A DNA stretch of 64,000 bases from Collybiopsis luxurians FD-317 M1 (Eukaryota; Basidiomycota; Agaricomycetes; Agaricales; Omphalotaceae), in contig KN834778.1 of assembly GCA_000827265.1 (NCBI GenBank), positions 199,097 to 263,096 on the forward strand, read 5' to 3'. The position numbers were made by a program, and so were the translations under genes. Positions 1-11,635 of the stretch are shown one piece after another; within the stretch, counting starts at the first letter, position 1; every line of letters begins with the position of its first letter. The notes under the pieces were generated by a model that was not told the origin of the DNA, did no database searches, and was given only the letters and a program-made list of their open reading frames with translations.

Positions 1-360
1 CTAGCGAACAGACAGACCGTAACATTGCGAAGGAAGTAGCAGAAGTCATCGAAGGAAAAGATAACAGATGGACAAGATGGATGGTTTGAATGATTGAACA
101 GGTGTGATTACATACGGAGGTGTCATTGATTGACATTGGTAAAACAGTTAAAAAGTACAAATATCAGTTCAAGGTGATGGACAGATTAACACAGATGATA
201 ATGTAAAATCGAGTGGAAAGTGCATGAAGCCGTTGGGCATCCATGTCAACAGGAACAATATAACGAGGGAAAGATTTTCCATATTATACAATGTGTAGTA
301 CAAAAACGCTTGACATATAATGGAGAATATACGGACCAAACAGCAATCAAAGTGACGGGC
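1..360. other. Non-coding left edge
   Basis: AT-rich sequence at the left edge of the window. I see no open frame, RNA gene or repeat that I can support. It probably holds the 3' flank of the neighbouring minus-strand gene. Confidence 0.5.
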
Positions 361-1437
361 TTAATGATGAAAAGCAGTGACTAGCAGGACAGAAAGACCG
401 TGGTCCTTGACCCATTCCAGAGAAGCACGGGTTCTGGGCTGCTTGCGGATCGATTTGATCAACGCAGAGCGACTGGGATACAGAGCCTGTCTGAGTGCTT
501 CTGGGCCTTGGTCTCGAACAGCAAGATATTGTCGAATATTAAGGAAAACTTGGGACTTGAGCAGTGCACGCGCCGAGGTCAACGATGCGGGCACAGATGA
601 GCTCGAGAGACCCAGTTCTATAATGAGAGATTGCAGAAGTGTTAGACGCGATGAACGTTCATCGTACGCAGAAGGGTTTCGAAGAAAGCTGAGAATTCAA
701 TTAGAAAAAGTGATATACATTTGGAACAGGACCCACGAGGTGATGTATCTCACTGCTTCTTCGTACATAGAAGAATCTTCGTTTTCGATGTCAGTAGAAA
801 CGCCGCTCTCGGAAACATCGTCGACAACTGGACGAAATCCGAGTCCAAGAGTCTTGGGAGCTCTTTCATTAGTTTGCTGTTCCCTCGCAGCCTTGCGTTT
901 GGCTTTCCTCCTCTCCTTCGCCTGCCTGCCTCTCCTACGCTTTTTGGGGGTGTCAGCTATCGCAGGACCCACATAAGGCGTTAAAGGAGGAGCAACATCT
1001 CCTGGGGAAGTACCCTTAGCTGGCGAAGAAAGTCTATCCGATTGTCTGGAATCACTGGACTGCGCAAGGTGCGGTAAAGACAGTCGGGTTAGTTCAGATG
1101 TGAGTGCAGAAACAGTTGGCGAGAGTCGGCCAGGATTCGGAGTTGAGAGACCGCTACGACTATGGAGCCGGGGAGAATGCAGTCTGCTGAGAAGAACAAA
1201 GTCGTCTTCTGGATCAGAATCTATACTGTCCTCGGTAGATTCATTATCTTCTGAGGAACGATAGTCTGAAGAGATATCCCAAACGATTTCATCGTCAGAG
1301 TCGTTAATGAGACTGAAGGACTGAGTAGAGAGAGTGGAAGACCTGGACCTGGGCTCTGAACCTGAGGAAGAGGAGGACATAGTGAGAGTAGGAACGGAAA
1401 CGATGGCAGTGCTAGAGAAATCGACATTGGCAATCAT
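361..1437 (-). CDS. Conserved hypothetical protein, Ser-rich with a basic patch
   Basis: I do not recognise this protein. It reads from an ATG at 1437 (a further in-frame ATG lies at about 1380) through a serine- and acid-rich first half. A strongly basic stretch follows (KKRRRGRQAKERRKAKRKAA), which could be a nuclear localisation signal. After a 48-nt intron (about 689-736, GT-AG) comes a folded-looking helical C-terminus of about 110 residues rich in Leu, Arg and Ala. The splice joins ITS to FLRNPSAYDERSS without a frame break. The disordered acidic and basic N-terminus with a compact helical tail suggests a nuclear protein, but no known domain is visible. It lies tail-to-head with the Fmp25-like gene on the same strand. 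Confidence 0.55.
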
Positions 1438-1573
1438 CGTGGTCGTGTAGCAACGTCGACGCTCACTGGCATGAGAAAGTATGTGTAAACACCTCAAGGC
1501 AGCCAGGGAGCCTCGTTGCCAACTCGTTATTCACAGATTCTCACATAGGGGTAAAATCCAGAAACGATGAGTA

Positions 1574-3541
1574 CTAGATCGAAATCTTCCAGAACACTAC
1601 GCTACTACTGTATCCTGCTACGGCTTTTTGCTCAATCTCAACACTCAGTTTGCAGACTTTGCCATCAAGGTCCAGTACTTCTTTTGCCCTCTTCCGACGC
1701 AACATAAATCTTTCCCCATCAGCAGTAGTCAGTGTCGTCGGAATCGCAAGACCAGACCGTTTGCCGTTGCCTAATTCAGAGTCGTAGTTCCTTCCCCAAG
1801 CAAGCAAGTCACGTCCCATTGTGTTATTCAATGTCAACAGTACGTGCCCTGTGGGAGATACTGAAATGGAGTCTGGAGCAATCGGCTTGAGGCTTTTTGT
1901 CGCATCGTCATCTGGTATTTGTTTTGTAACGGATATTCAGGAGAAAACGCGATAGAACACACTTACATTCACTGAGATTGCTTACGTTTCGGGCACGAAT
2001 CGGGTTTCCTTGGACGTTGGTGTACAGGTTGTTACCTAAAGAGCCGTATTGACCATTGCCAGAGACCAGAACCTCTATGTTTGCTAAAGGACCAGCTGTT
2101 CCAATCTGACCAGCTCTCTCTACAGTAAAGCATGTAAGGTCACCACCTGCAGGTTCTCATCCTGAATTAAAATCTTATAGATCTGGCGAGTTCTTAGGCT
2201 TACCTGCGGACACGTCTAAACATTTTGTTTGTGTTCCTGAAGACACCATCCGCCATAGTACGACTTCTGTCGGGACTGTGATTGTGTCCAGAGTTACATT
2301 GTCGCCTAGGCCAATTTGGCTAGGGTATTGATTATTAGCAGACATAATTAATCCACCTTACACGCAAGGACTCACCCGTATTCATTAGCCCCCCATCCTA
2401 ACACTCGGCCAGTTGAGGTCAACGCAAAACTAGACCGACCACCGGCAACTAGTTTGGATAATTTTATATTTTTGAGTGACGGAATTTCAAAAATATTGGC
2501 GCAAAACGGGAAGCTGATTTTGGTGGCATCCTGTTCAGGCTCGGACACTGGACGCTTAAAAGGAGAGGCTTTGGCATATGGATCGGACACGGATTTCGGC
2601 ACAAGCTCTACAAAAGTACGCTTCTTTGATTGGGGAGAAGAAGTATCGGGCACATCGAATTTTCTGAATCCCAGCTGGCCATAGACATTTGCTTTATTGT
2701 TGATGGGGTGAGCAAATGCCCTCCCCAATGATGTAAGACCAAGAAGGTGATCCTGTCCAGCAGAGATGGAAATGAATCTAAGAAGTGAGGATTGAGATGA
2801 AGGAAGGATGGAAGGACAAATGAAACGTCTACGTACTTCTCACCCCACTGTAGCGGACTGGCCGGCGTTATCTCCCAGGAAGCTTCAATAGTTTCTGGGT
2901 CTCTGAACCAGCTGGTTGGCCGCCACGACAAATTTGAGCGTGTTGCAGGGCTTCGTTCAGAAGATTGTAGCGTGCATTTTGCATCCAATGCAAAAATGAC
3001 GCCGGATGCTGAAAGCGCATAAACTTTTCCGTCGGTCAGCTGGACTTGGACGATGTTCTTGTTTGCATGTTAGGAAGAAGCTAGTTGCCTGCGTCTATCG
3101 TCATACCTTTCCTTTTAAAATGCAGGAGGGTTCAGCATTTTTGCCCCACTTGTATACGTTTCCACGAGCATCTACGGCAGTTGCGTACTCTTTATGCAAC
3201 ACGAGGTCACGTAGAGCGACATTGTCCAGCCATTTAGCTGTGGTCGGTAAGCGAATGGTTTCCGGCGAGCTGGTGTTTGGCAATAGCGTTTGAGAATTGT
3301 TGGAACCCCACACCAATGTATTCAGGGTGTTTTCCGAGTTTGGAATCGGGCCATTTGGCTTCTCTTGAACGTGCTCGGATTTGAAAGAGTTCGGAGGAAG
3401 AGAATCATTTTGGATGACTTTGTTCTTGAGGCCCGAATACACGAGGACCGAGGCCGCTATAATAGCTGAAGTTGCTGCGAGACGCTGACGCGACTTTGCT
3501 TGGTAAACTTTTGAGGAAAACACACGTCTTGCTGAGAACAT
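1574..3541 (-). CDS. FMP25: Fmp25-like mitochondrial RCC1-repeat protein
   Basis: The first about 55 residues form a basic, Ser-rich mitochondrial targeting region (MFSARRVFSSK) and one hydrophobic segment (AATSAIIAASVLVYSGL). A beta-propeller of RCC1-type repeats follows, with recurrent motifs such as VWGSN, KWGKN, GRVLGWGANEYG, VSGNGQYGSLGN and AWGRNYDSELGNG. This architecture matches yeast Fmp25, needed for respiratory complex III assembly, and human RCC1L/WBSCR16. Function is therefore inferred from the family. The coding sequence is split by several short introns and ends in a non-repeat tail. The start at 3541 is chosen because an upstream in-frame ATG would run into the divergent gene at 3586. 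Only 44 bp separate the two start codons, so the pair must share a very small promoter. Confidence 0.8.
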
Positions 3542-3585
3542 GGTAGTCCAAGTCTGAAAGTGACGTACTTCAACTTGTTCTTTTA
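3542..3585. promoter_or_regulatory. 44-bp bidirectional intergenic between FMP25-like gene and plus-strand neighbour
   Basis: The only sequence between the two divergent start codons. It contains a CRE-like TGACGT at about 3561-3566 and no TATA box. Transcription start sites and 5' leaders of the two genes must overlap here or lie inside the opposite coding region. Confidence 0.45.
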
Positions 3586-4379
3586 ATGGGAAACGCCACA
3601 TCCAAGGCAGCTCGTAAATTGCCAAGGCGTGCAGATCCTTCCTCATGGGCAGAATCGGGCTCTACGGCGTCAGGTATGCTGCCCAAGACGCCTCTGGCAC
3701 GAGAAGTAAAAGACCAAGGTGAGAGCAATGGTAACTACTATCAATCGCAGGAACTGACACCCCGTTCAGCCATTCAGGATGACACTCGGGATCCTCATTT
3801 CATGTCTAATCTTTCTCGGCTTGGCGCAGTAAATGTGGACTACAATGTGAACGCGGTTCGACCGGTAGGTCTCCTGATAAGTATTGCTTCATTTCGTGCC
3901 CACATTGTTACTGTAGCAGCACCGGAAAACTCGAGATGGGTCTGCCCACGTTCTCCCTTTTTCCCTTGACGATTTACTAACGCTTTTCGCTGCATAGCAT
4001 GAAAACTCTCTCCCTGCACCGAGAAATGATAGAAACACGTATACAGTCTGAGCAGGAGGCCTCGTCTATGCACCCTTCACGGAACCATATCCAAGCATCA
4101 ACATTGACCTATCTTTTGGACCAAAGCAAGTCGAACATTTCTCGTCGAGAACTAGCCGAGCTCACGGACAAGTACGGGATGGACATCGAAAAGCTGGAGA
4201 AATTGTCTCAGCGTATTACAAGCCCCAGTATCAATCCTGACAGTGTGGTTCGAAAGGTACAGAACGAGGATGGGGAGGAAGAGCTTTCTGTAATGGTCTG
4301 TCTTACTGCCTACATTGCGAAAATATATGCTCATATCCTCCAGGCAATTTGGGCTGAATCTCTAGCTTTCAAGAAATAA
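3586..4379 (+). CDS. Conserved fungal protein with N-myristoylation signal
   Basis: The protein begins MGNATSK, a good N-myristoylation consensus (Gly2, Ser/Thr near position 6), which suggests membrane tethering. A disordered basic N-terminus is followed by the motif LSRLGAVNVDYN. After the first intron come two helical blocks (IQSEQEASSMHPSRNHI; then LTYLLDQ and DIEKLEKLSQRI), and a last short exon reads AIWAESLAFKK. The first intron is ambiguous. Using the obvious acceptor at about 3997 puts exon 2 out of frame and gives an early stop. Pairing the donor after GTAG (about 3871) with a downstream acceptor ending CCGAG (about 4024) restores the frame. I do not know a function. Confidence 0.6.
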
Positions 4380-4522
4380 TCATGTTACTATGTTATTGAT
4401 AGTTGAACCTATACTGTGTACACTAGTTTTTACTTAGTCTAAATTCTACCCTGCGCCGGCTGACGCCAGCTTCTCACACGTACCTTTTGCTTCATACTTC
4501 CATCTTGAAGCACAAAAGAGCC

Positions 4523-6550
4523 ATGGCTCTTTCAGTTTCGGACTTGTTCGTCACTGATGATCTGACCATTCTACTTGGTCTCATTGCTGGTACTGTTTTC
4601 CTTCTTCGTACCTTTTACCGACCCCAGCCCCTTGTTCACCCCATTCTGCTTGGTCGGCAGAGTGAGGTCGCAAGAGTGAGGAATCCTGGAGAAAGTGCTG
4701 TATACAGGAACTATGGTACTGGCTTGATGAATCGAGTAAGAGTGCTTTTCTAGTTCGTCCAGACTGTATTGCTAATTTCATCATTTTCCAGTTTCCTGTA
4801 CGGCCTCACAAGGACGTCCAAGTCCTTACTGACCTCATACGCTCTGAGAATGATTCCCCCCGCACCCTTTGGAGCATCAAGGTAATGATGTTTGTGTGTT
4901 TTCACGTCTTTTCAGTAATTGAAGGATATATAGATTACCAACAATGCTCTTCAAGACCGCATAGCTTCATTTGGTACCGGATTTCTTCGTTTGACTGGAC
5001 TTCACGGCCAGGAGTCTAATGTGCTGCTCTTGCTCAACGACTGTATCGGTACGCAAACTCGACTATCTTAATCCCAGATGACTGGTCTCACTGTTTTTAG
5101 AGTTTCTAATCACCGATTTGGCACTGGCCTCGCATTCAATCCCTTCCATGACTTTGACTGCGACAAACCTTCTTTCACCCATTCTTGATACTCATCCTCC
5201 TTCTGCCATTATCACGCATGCCGAATTCCTACCTACCCTACTGGAGCTCATTTACGACGCAGGAGAAGGCAAACATCACATTATTGTGGTTGTCGGAGAA
5301 CCGAGCGCTCGTGTCATGGCCAGTGTCGCAAGCAATGTCAAGGTACTGGTATGGGCGGATGTGGAGAGAGAAGGTTTCAAGGTCGAGAAGATCATGAGTC
5401 CATTACCCAGTATGTTTGTCACTTTATAACTTTTCCATGGTTATTGATCTTGCTCCAGAACCATCAGATGTTTTCACTGTCTCGTATTTTGCTGATCCCA
5501 ACGGACAGATCCAAGGAACTCAACTCACGCACCAGAATGTTACTGCAGGTGTTGCCGCTGTGCACTCCCTTTTCCCTGTCTCAACATTGCTTTCATCTTT
5601 GGATACCATAGTGTCCAGCCATTCCATGGGCAGTGCTTACGGTCGGGCCATCGTTTACACCGCCATCTTTGAAGGAACATCGTTCGCGACCACAGAAAGT
5701 TCCAAGTTATTCCGCGTGGATGAAGGTATGTTTTTAATCGGGGTGGATCAACACGCTTACAGGGACCATTCTAGTTACCGTAAAGCAAGATGTCGCCGAT
5801 GTGCTATCGGCTCAGTTGTATTCTATTCCTTCAGCCACCATTCTCTTCGTCAAGCCATCTCACGTAGAGGCGCTCGTTGAGTCAATCTTGCGAGAGGCGC
5901 AAAAAAGTGCTGTGTTGAATGCTTTTGCTTGGCGGCACAAGATCGCTGGAATTAATGAAGGGTTTGTGAGCAAGGACACTTTGTGGGACCGTCTTGTGTA
6001 TGATTCTGCGAGGGCACGGGTGATTGGGGAAGGAGCCGGTACTGTTAGAACCGTCATTGTCGGCGAAGGTTTGTTTGATTCATTTTGTACTTACATTAAG
6101 CTAACTCGGCCCTTAGGTTTATTGGCTGCTCGCCTTCTTACTCCCGCCAGAATTGCATTTTCGTGTCATGTTATCAACGCATTGACACATCCAACTGTCG
6201 TAGGGCCCATCTTTGCCTCCAATGCTCTCGATTTGCAAGACTTTTCTACAATCAAGGAAGACTTGAGTACATCCCTTGCTCATGTCGGGCCACCAACTGT
6301 CTCCATTGAAGCGAAACTATTGAGTGTGAATGATACCGAAGTCGAAGCCGGAGGAAATCCAAGCGGTATATTGGTTGTACGAGGTCCAACGGTGGGTAAG
6401 CAACTTTCTAACGAAGAAATGGAAAGCGCGAGTGGTTATGTCAATGTACATGCTGGTGAAAGTGGGTCAAACGATGATGAAGATGGCTGGACCAATTTGG
6501 GAGTTAAACTGCTAGCGCAGACAAACGGCACATTCCGTGTATTAGCATGA
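4523..6550 (+). CDS. Degenerate acyl-CoA synthetase-like (ANL superfamily) protein
   Basis: An N-terminal hydrophobic segment (ILLGLIAGTVFLLRTFY) is followed by an ANL-fold ligase body of about 600 residues spread over several exons. The overall order of blocks matches long-chain acyl-CoA synthetases: LVHPILLGRQS, NNALQDRIASFGTGFLRL, VLLLLNDCIEFLITDLALA, then the SHSMGSAYGRA region and the late GPP block. The canonical AMP/P-loop motif (SGTTGxPKG-like) is replaced by SYFADPNGQIQGTQLTH. The C-terminal hinge and catalytic-lysine domain also looks shortened, because the protein ends soon after a D-rich stretch. I infer a membrane-anchored, possibly non-catalytic, homologue. The reading frame is intact, so it is not an obvious pseudogene. 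Confidence 0.7.
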
Positions 6551-6765
6551 GTGGGTGAAAAAGTTGGAAGTTGCGGACTGGTATACATTAGACGATATAC
6601 AACCTGTACGTATTCTCGTTTACAAGCTGATTGATTTTTGAGTCGCAAAGGTTGCAACGCGAGTATGTAGAAAGCAGACCGTCTCCCTCAACTCTACATA
6701 GAAGCATTCTCTGGAAACGTTGCCGGGGCTAGGGTGATGGAGTGACGTTTACTTAAATGTGTAAG

Positions 6766-6773
6766 TCACGTGA
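6766..6773. promoter_or_regulatory. TCACGTGA palindrome (bHLH-type site)
   Basis: Perfect 8-bp palindrome centred on the E-box CACGTG, 228 bp upstream of the histone H1 start codon. An identical copy lies 50 bp downstream. TCACGTGA is the classic Cbf1/Pho4-type bHLH site; a function here is inferred. Confidence 0.5.
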
Positions 6774-6815
6774 TATGCGCGTTCTGTTGATCACGTTCAA
6801 CGAACCTCGCGTAGT

Positions 6816-6823
6816 TCACGTGA
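6816..6823. promoter_or_regulatory. Second TCACGTGA palindrome
   Basis: Identical to the site at 6766-6773, with start-to-start spacing of exactly 50 bp. It lies 10 bp upstream of a TATA box. The duplicated site and TATA box make this a convincing promoter for the H1 gene. Confidence 0.5.
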
Positions 6824-6832
6824 CCCAAGGGC

Positions 6833-6839
6833 TATATAA
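6833..6839 (+). promoter_or_regulatory. TATA box of histone H1 gene
   Basis: TATATAA placed just downstream of the second TCACGTGA site and about 160 bp upstream of the H1 start codon. Position and context fit a core promoter with a leader of about 130 nt. Confidence 0.5.
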
Positions 6840-7000
6840 GTCACAGGGGCTCATATTGAACTCGAGCTTTTCCGCAACCACCATCTGGAACCTTTCTTCT
6901 GCTGCTAATCCGCCGTTTCCTTTCATCTTATTGGAACGATTTACATCCGCCTACTATCACCAGTAACACATTTCATCAACTTCACATATCCTCCTATCCG

Positions 7001-8199
7001 ATGTCTGCTAGCGTCTCGCCTGCCAAATCTAACTCAGGTGCTGCTGCCGCGCCTGCGTCTCCAGCAAAGTCTGCTGGAAAGCCCGCTTCGACAGCTGCTC
7101 CTACCGACAAGCCTGCTTCGAAGAGCGGAGCCAAGAGATCCTCCAAAGCTGCTGCGACTAAAAAGACGACTGCAGTGAAGCCCAAGAAGACGGCACCTAA
7201 AACCAAGGCCGCTACGAAAGGTAAAGTTAGCGCTGCCAGTGTCAAACCTTCATGGAAGGACATTATCAAGGTTTGTTTTCGAGTCCGTCGTAGGGATGTT
7301 TGGTTCTCTTACAGTTCTGAGCAGAATTGTATCATCGATCACAAGGAAGAGGCTCGTCAGGGTGTCTCCCGTAGCACTATTAAGAAGGTCTGTTCGTTTC
7401 AAACGATTCATCGCCGGGAATTGAGTGTTTGCCGTGCACTAGTACGCCGAGGAGAAGTACAAGCTCGAAATGAATGCATCCCATCTCTCCCAGCTCAACC
7501 GTGCTATTTCTCACGGAGCTGAAGCTGGTATCTTTGTCTTGCCCAAGGGTACATCTCTTTTTTTCCTTCTTTTGGTGCTATGTTGACAGTGATTCGTGTC
7601 TACACTAGGTCCTTCCGGCAAGGTCAAGCTGCCCCCGAAGAACAAGCCATCTGCTGAGTCCAAGGAGGTTGGTACCATCTAACGATGTTGATCCTGAATT
7701 TTGCTGACTGATTGCCAGAACGCTAAACCCCCCTCAAAGACCGCAGTCAAAGCTCCAGCTAAGAAAGCCGTCACGGCTACCACTAAAGCCAAACCGGTTG
7801 CAAAGAAGGCCACGACATCCAAAGCTGCTCCAGCGAAAAAGACTACGACCAAAACCAAAGCCGTTGCGAAAAAGGCTGCTCCGGCCAAGAAAGTCGTAGC
7901 CAAGCCCGCTACAAAAAAGGCTTCGACGACGACGACGAAAAAGGTGGGCACATTTGTCCGTTCTCATTCATTCCATGTTAATTTTTCCATTTGTAGGTTT
8001 CGACTGCTAAGAGTGCAAAGGCGGCTACTTTAGGAACTTCGAAAGCAAAGGTGCTGATTTTTTTCTGATTCTTTGTACGGTAATTTTAACTAACTATATC
8101 CAGGCGGCTGCAAAGAAGCCCGCTGCGAAAACGAAGGCTGCACCATCGAAGAAGACTACCGCTGCGACTAAATCTCGCTCCAAGGCAACCAAGGCTTAG
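7001..8199 (+). CDS. Linker histone H1
   Basis: A Lys/Ala/Pro-rich N-terminal tail of about 85 residues precedes a globular H1/H5 winged-helix domain. The domain contains WKDIIKNCIIDHK, GVSRSTIKKYAEEKYKLE, and SQLNRAISHGAEAGIFVLPKGPSGKVKL. A long Lys/Ala C-terminal tail (repeats of AKKA, TTKK, PAKK) follows and ends KSRSKATKA. Several short introns interrupt it: after IIK, after IKK, after LPKG, before NAKPPSK, and two in the tail. The protein binds the nucleosome dyad and linker DNA. A paralogue with the same intron positions in the globular domain lies at 25763-26870. The upstream region carries two TCACGTGA palindromes and a TATA box. Confidence 0.93.
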
Positions 8200-8700
8200 A
8201 GTGTATCCACGGAGCTGTTAGTCTTTCGTCTTTGGGGCTGGTATTCTTTTGCAGTTTGCACTATTTATCCACTTCCGCATTTTTTTCTTCAACTTCCCTT
8301 GTCCCCTATGGCTCGCTCTGTTCCTTATCAATATTATGATGATTGCATTGTTTGTACGATTATTTTGTCTGTGTTTCCGTCTATTCAGAGTACTACATAC
8401 TTTACGGCGATTCTGTAGAGTTGTAAATACGTGTATGCCGTTACCCTATGGATTATGTTTATAATCGTTGTCAAGTGAAAGAAAGATAAAAAAGGGTTGG
8501 TCAGTTATTGTTGTTGATTTAGAATGACGTAATTAAACATGTGATAGGGAAGATCCGGGGTCCGGGCATGTGAAGGACTTGGGACACTGCCATATAATTA
8601 AATTGGGCGGCAATCAGCCGGACTATGTCAAAAATATTTTTTTGATTCCAACAACAAGTCATTCCCCATCCTTTCTTTCTTTCTTTCCGTTCCATGGTGA
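8200..8700. other. Intergenic: H1 3' flank and promoter of the Gds1-like gene
   Basis: No gene seen. The last part holds a CT-rich tract (CTTT repeats at about 8669-8687), a common core-promoter element in filamentous fungi, just before the next start codon. Confidence 0.5.
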
Positions 8701-11635
8701 ATGGAGTCCCAGCATACGATTACAAGAACTCGCACTGTAAAACCCTCTATACGTCTCAAACCCCTCCCTGACTCGTCCGACTCTCATACACACCCCTCTC
8801 AATTACCCCACTTTCCCCCTCCACACGTTGTTCTCCATCCAGAGGATGCTGCAAGCAAGATTTTCCTCGCAGTCGGAAGGAGTCTAATGTCTGTCGATAA
8901 CAAGGCAATGACCATCAAAGACTTGTCAGAGATGGCCATGACTATGGGTTATTCTTGCCAAAAGTGTGTATCATCAGCTTCTATGCGTATCAACTTGCTC
9001 ATAATATCCTTTCTAGTGTTTCTGCCGCGTCTCAAGCAATAACCACCTTCATTCGTAGTCATCTACTGCGCTGCGAATCACAGCTCGATTCTCCTCTTTT
9101 GCTCAAACATGTTCTTTCAGGAACTCCGGCCGACGATGATCTTCTTCCTGCTTTGCATTCGACCTGCGGCGGAGCTGCTTCCACCTCGTCTGAACCCCGA
9201 CTCACCAACTTTCGTCGCGGAACCGTCGTCTGGTATCTCAGTCGTGCAACCGGTGCACCTTGTCCTTTCGCTCGGGCCGGTGTTCGACTCTGCGACTACG
9301 TCGACATGGCTGCACCCCAATCCGCATACAAGAAGAAGAAAGAGTCGGCTCAGTGTGGACAGAAGCGCAAACGCCGTTCGACCAGGGAGTGTGTATTGAG
9401 ACATTCCATGCCGGAACTCCCACTTGATCCAGGACGCTCATCATCCCCCCTTTCTTCTATTCCCGACAGCGACGACGATAATGACGATTCGGATGGATCA
9501 TCCGAGGACGACGAACCACCGCCAACCAAGATAAAGCTGACGCTAAAACTTCCTCCACTTTCACGCGTCAGGCAGGCAACTGCTTTGGCTCAAGATGCTC
9601 CTGCCACTTATCGTCGTTCGCCCTCGGTGCCGTATTCTGTTATTTCGGCTGCATCTCCACCGCCAAACTCGGAAGATGAAGAGCAAGACTATAGCGATGA
9701 AGAAGATGAAGATGCAGAGGACAGCGACTGGTATGGCTCTCCAGTGGAAAGAGACAATGAACCACCTATGGATATCGACGATCTCGATGGACCCGTCGAC
9801 CAAGACGCCTTGCATGAAGGTTACGATGACGACGATACACAGTTTTCGGATGAATGGGATGATGACAATGACGAGGAACTTAGCACGACCTGGGAATCCC
9901 CTGGTCCCCGCTCTCCATCGGCTCAGCCACCCCCAGCTTTCAGAGTGAAAGAAGAACCTCGAGACGTTCAAGGATTATTGGACCAATGGGAATGTGATCT
10001 CGATGTCAAGGATGCTCTTGTGAAGTTCGAGGATCCTTCCAACTCGGCTTGGGATTGGGACTGGGAATCGGGTTACCACAGCTACAATGGGCCTTCTTCC
10101 TCTCCTTCCACTTCCAGGTCTTCTCCTATTCAGCCACGGATCAAACAAGAAGATGATTTTGATCTTTCCTTCTCAGGACCTGCATTCACAGACTGGAGGC
10201 ATTCAGTCACTCTCTCACCCACCACGCCGTTCGGGCTTTCTTTCGGTGATGAGCCTGATGTATTCCCAATGTCTCCTAGTGTTGTCCCTGTCTCTCCGAC
10301 ATCCCCTTCAACAGATTACAACACCGTTCAACGTACATGGACGGCTCTTTCTCGGCATTCTCCACCTTCCGATCCCACAATTTCGCATGGCCTTTCATCA
10401 TTGGTCCATTCCCTGTCTATGAACTCTCCAACTGGTGTCCATTCCCCACACCCACTGTTCGGCTCGCAATCCGTTGACTCTTCAGAATCGGGAGAGGACG
10501 AGTCTGTTTCAGAGCTGCGAACTACGTCTTCTCCCTGTGTCAGCCCTAATGATATCCGAATTGAACACGACAATGAACTCTTGAATGGTCCCGGATCGGT
10601 TGTTGTCAACACATGCCAGCCGTGTGTACCTCAAATTGTTGCCACCCACGTGGAAGGTATATTCTATTACTCTTGTTGCAAACTTTGGCTGATCCTTCTG
10701 CTCAAGGGATTGCGGTTTATCGATCGTCCCTTGGTCCTCACACACTTCTCAGACGCATTGATACTGACTTTGTCAATCTCACACCAATTATGAGGTATGC
10801 GCAGACCACGCAGCCAAGTGCTATTTTGGGTGCCACCCTCGTGAACAAGGGTAAGCAGGAGGTGCGAGGTCTTTGGGCGCCTGTTGAGGCTGTACGCCTC
10901 TATGTCAAGGAAAACATCAAATCATCTACCACCCCCTGCGATTCAGTGGCAATTTTAGATGTCTTCCTGTCAGATGCTCTTGTTGAGCGATTCCCGACAG
11001 CACTTAGGGAGTTCGTAAGGACAACAAGGGAGAGTTTAGCCAAGGGAACTCTAACGAGACAGTTTGGCAAGAATTTTGGCTGTGATGATATTCTGACCCC
11101 GCCATCCTCAATGACTGGACCACCTAATCCTACTCTAATGGCTGCTGCCGCTGCGAAAGATAGGACGACCGTCGACGAACAACCTTTGTCCTCTTCATTC
11201 GCTCTCTCAGTCTCATTGGTTCCTCCGGTAGATGTTCCATTGAGCGCCACTGAGGAAGAGATTTTCGATGAATTCTGTGTAAATTTAGAGTGGGAGAAGG
11301 ATGTTCCGAGCGAAGAGATGGGGCTTAAAGAAGCTCTTCAAACAGCACTTCCACTTTTGCGGACTCCTAATCATTCTCGTCCCCGTGCACAACCCGGAAC
11401 CTCTTCACCGACGTCCTCTCCTTTATCCTCTTGCCCACCGTCACCAGTGCTTCACAAGGCACAAGCATCAACCCGCACTGCCTCCTCCACCTCTCACGCC
11501 AAGTCGCACGCTAATACTGCTGTTGCAAAAACATCTGGCCCGTTGAGGAGGTCGAAGCGAGTCGCTGACGCACTGGCCGCCAAATCGAACGTACGGACCA
11601 GGTCTAGCAATCGGGGATCAAGGAATGTCTCTTGA
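8701..11635 (+). CDS. Gds1-type winged-helix protein with C-terminal APSES/KilA-N-like domain
   Basis: Residues about 45-175 hold a winged-helix-like block (EDAASKIFLAVGRSL, MTIKDLSEMAMTMGY, NVSAASQAITTFIRSHLLRCE) followed by a conserved TPADDDLLPALHS / TNFRRGTVVWYLSRATGAPCPFARAG segment. I know this type as the Gds1 winged helix in fungi. A very long acidic, Ser/Pro-rich linker follows. After an intron at about 10657-10706 comes a second block, GIAVYRSSLGPHTLLRRID / TDFVNLTPIMRYA / VRGLWAPVEAVRLYV, that resembles the APSES/KilA-N DNA-binding fold, then LDVFLSDALVERFPTAL. The C-terminus is basic and Ser-rich. I infer a nuclear transcription regulator with two potential DNA-binding modules. 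Splicing AA|gtgtgt...tag|T at about 8959-9017 gives the QNVSAAS junction. Confidence 0.7.

Noticed and set aside
3870..4024. Frameshift or pseudogene in the myristoylated-protein gene
   Set aside because: The obvious intron acceptor gives a stop, but pairing the donor after GTAG with an acceptor ending CCGAG restores the frame. A splice ambiguity is more likely than a lesion.
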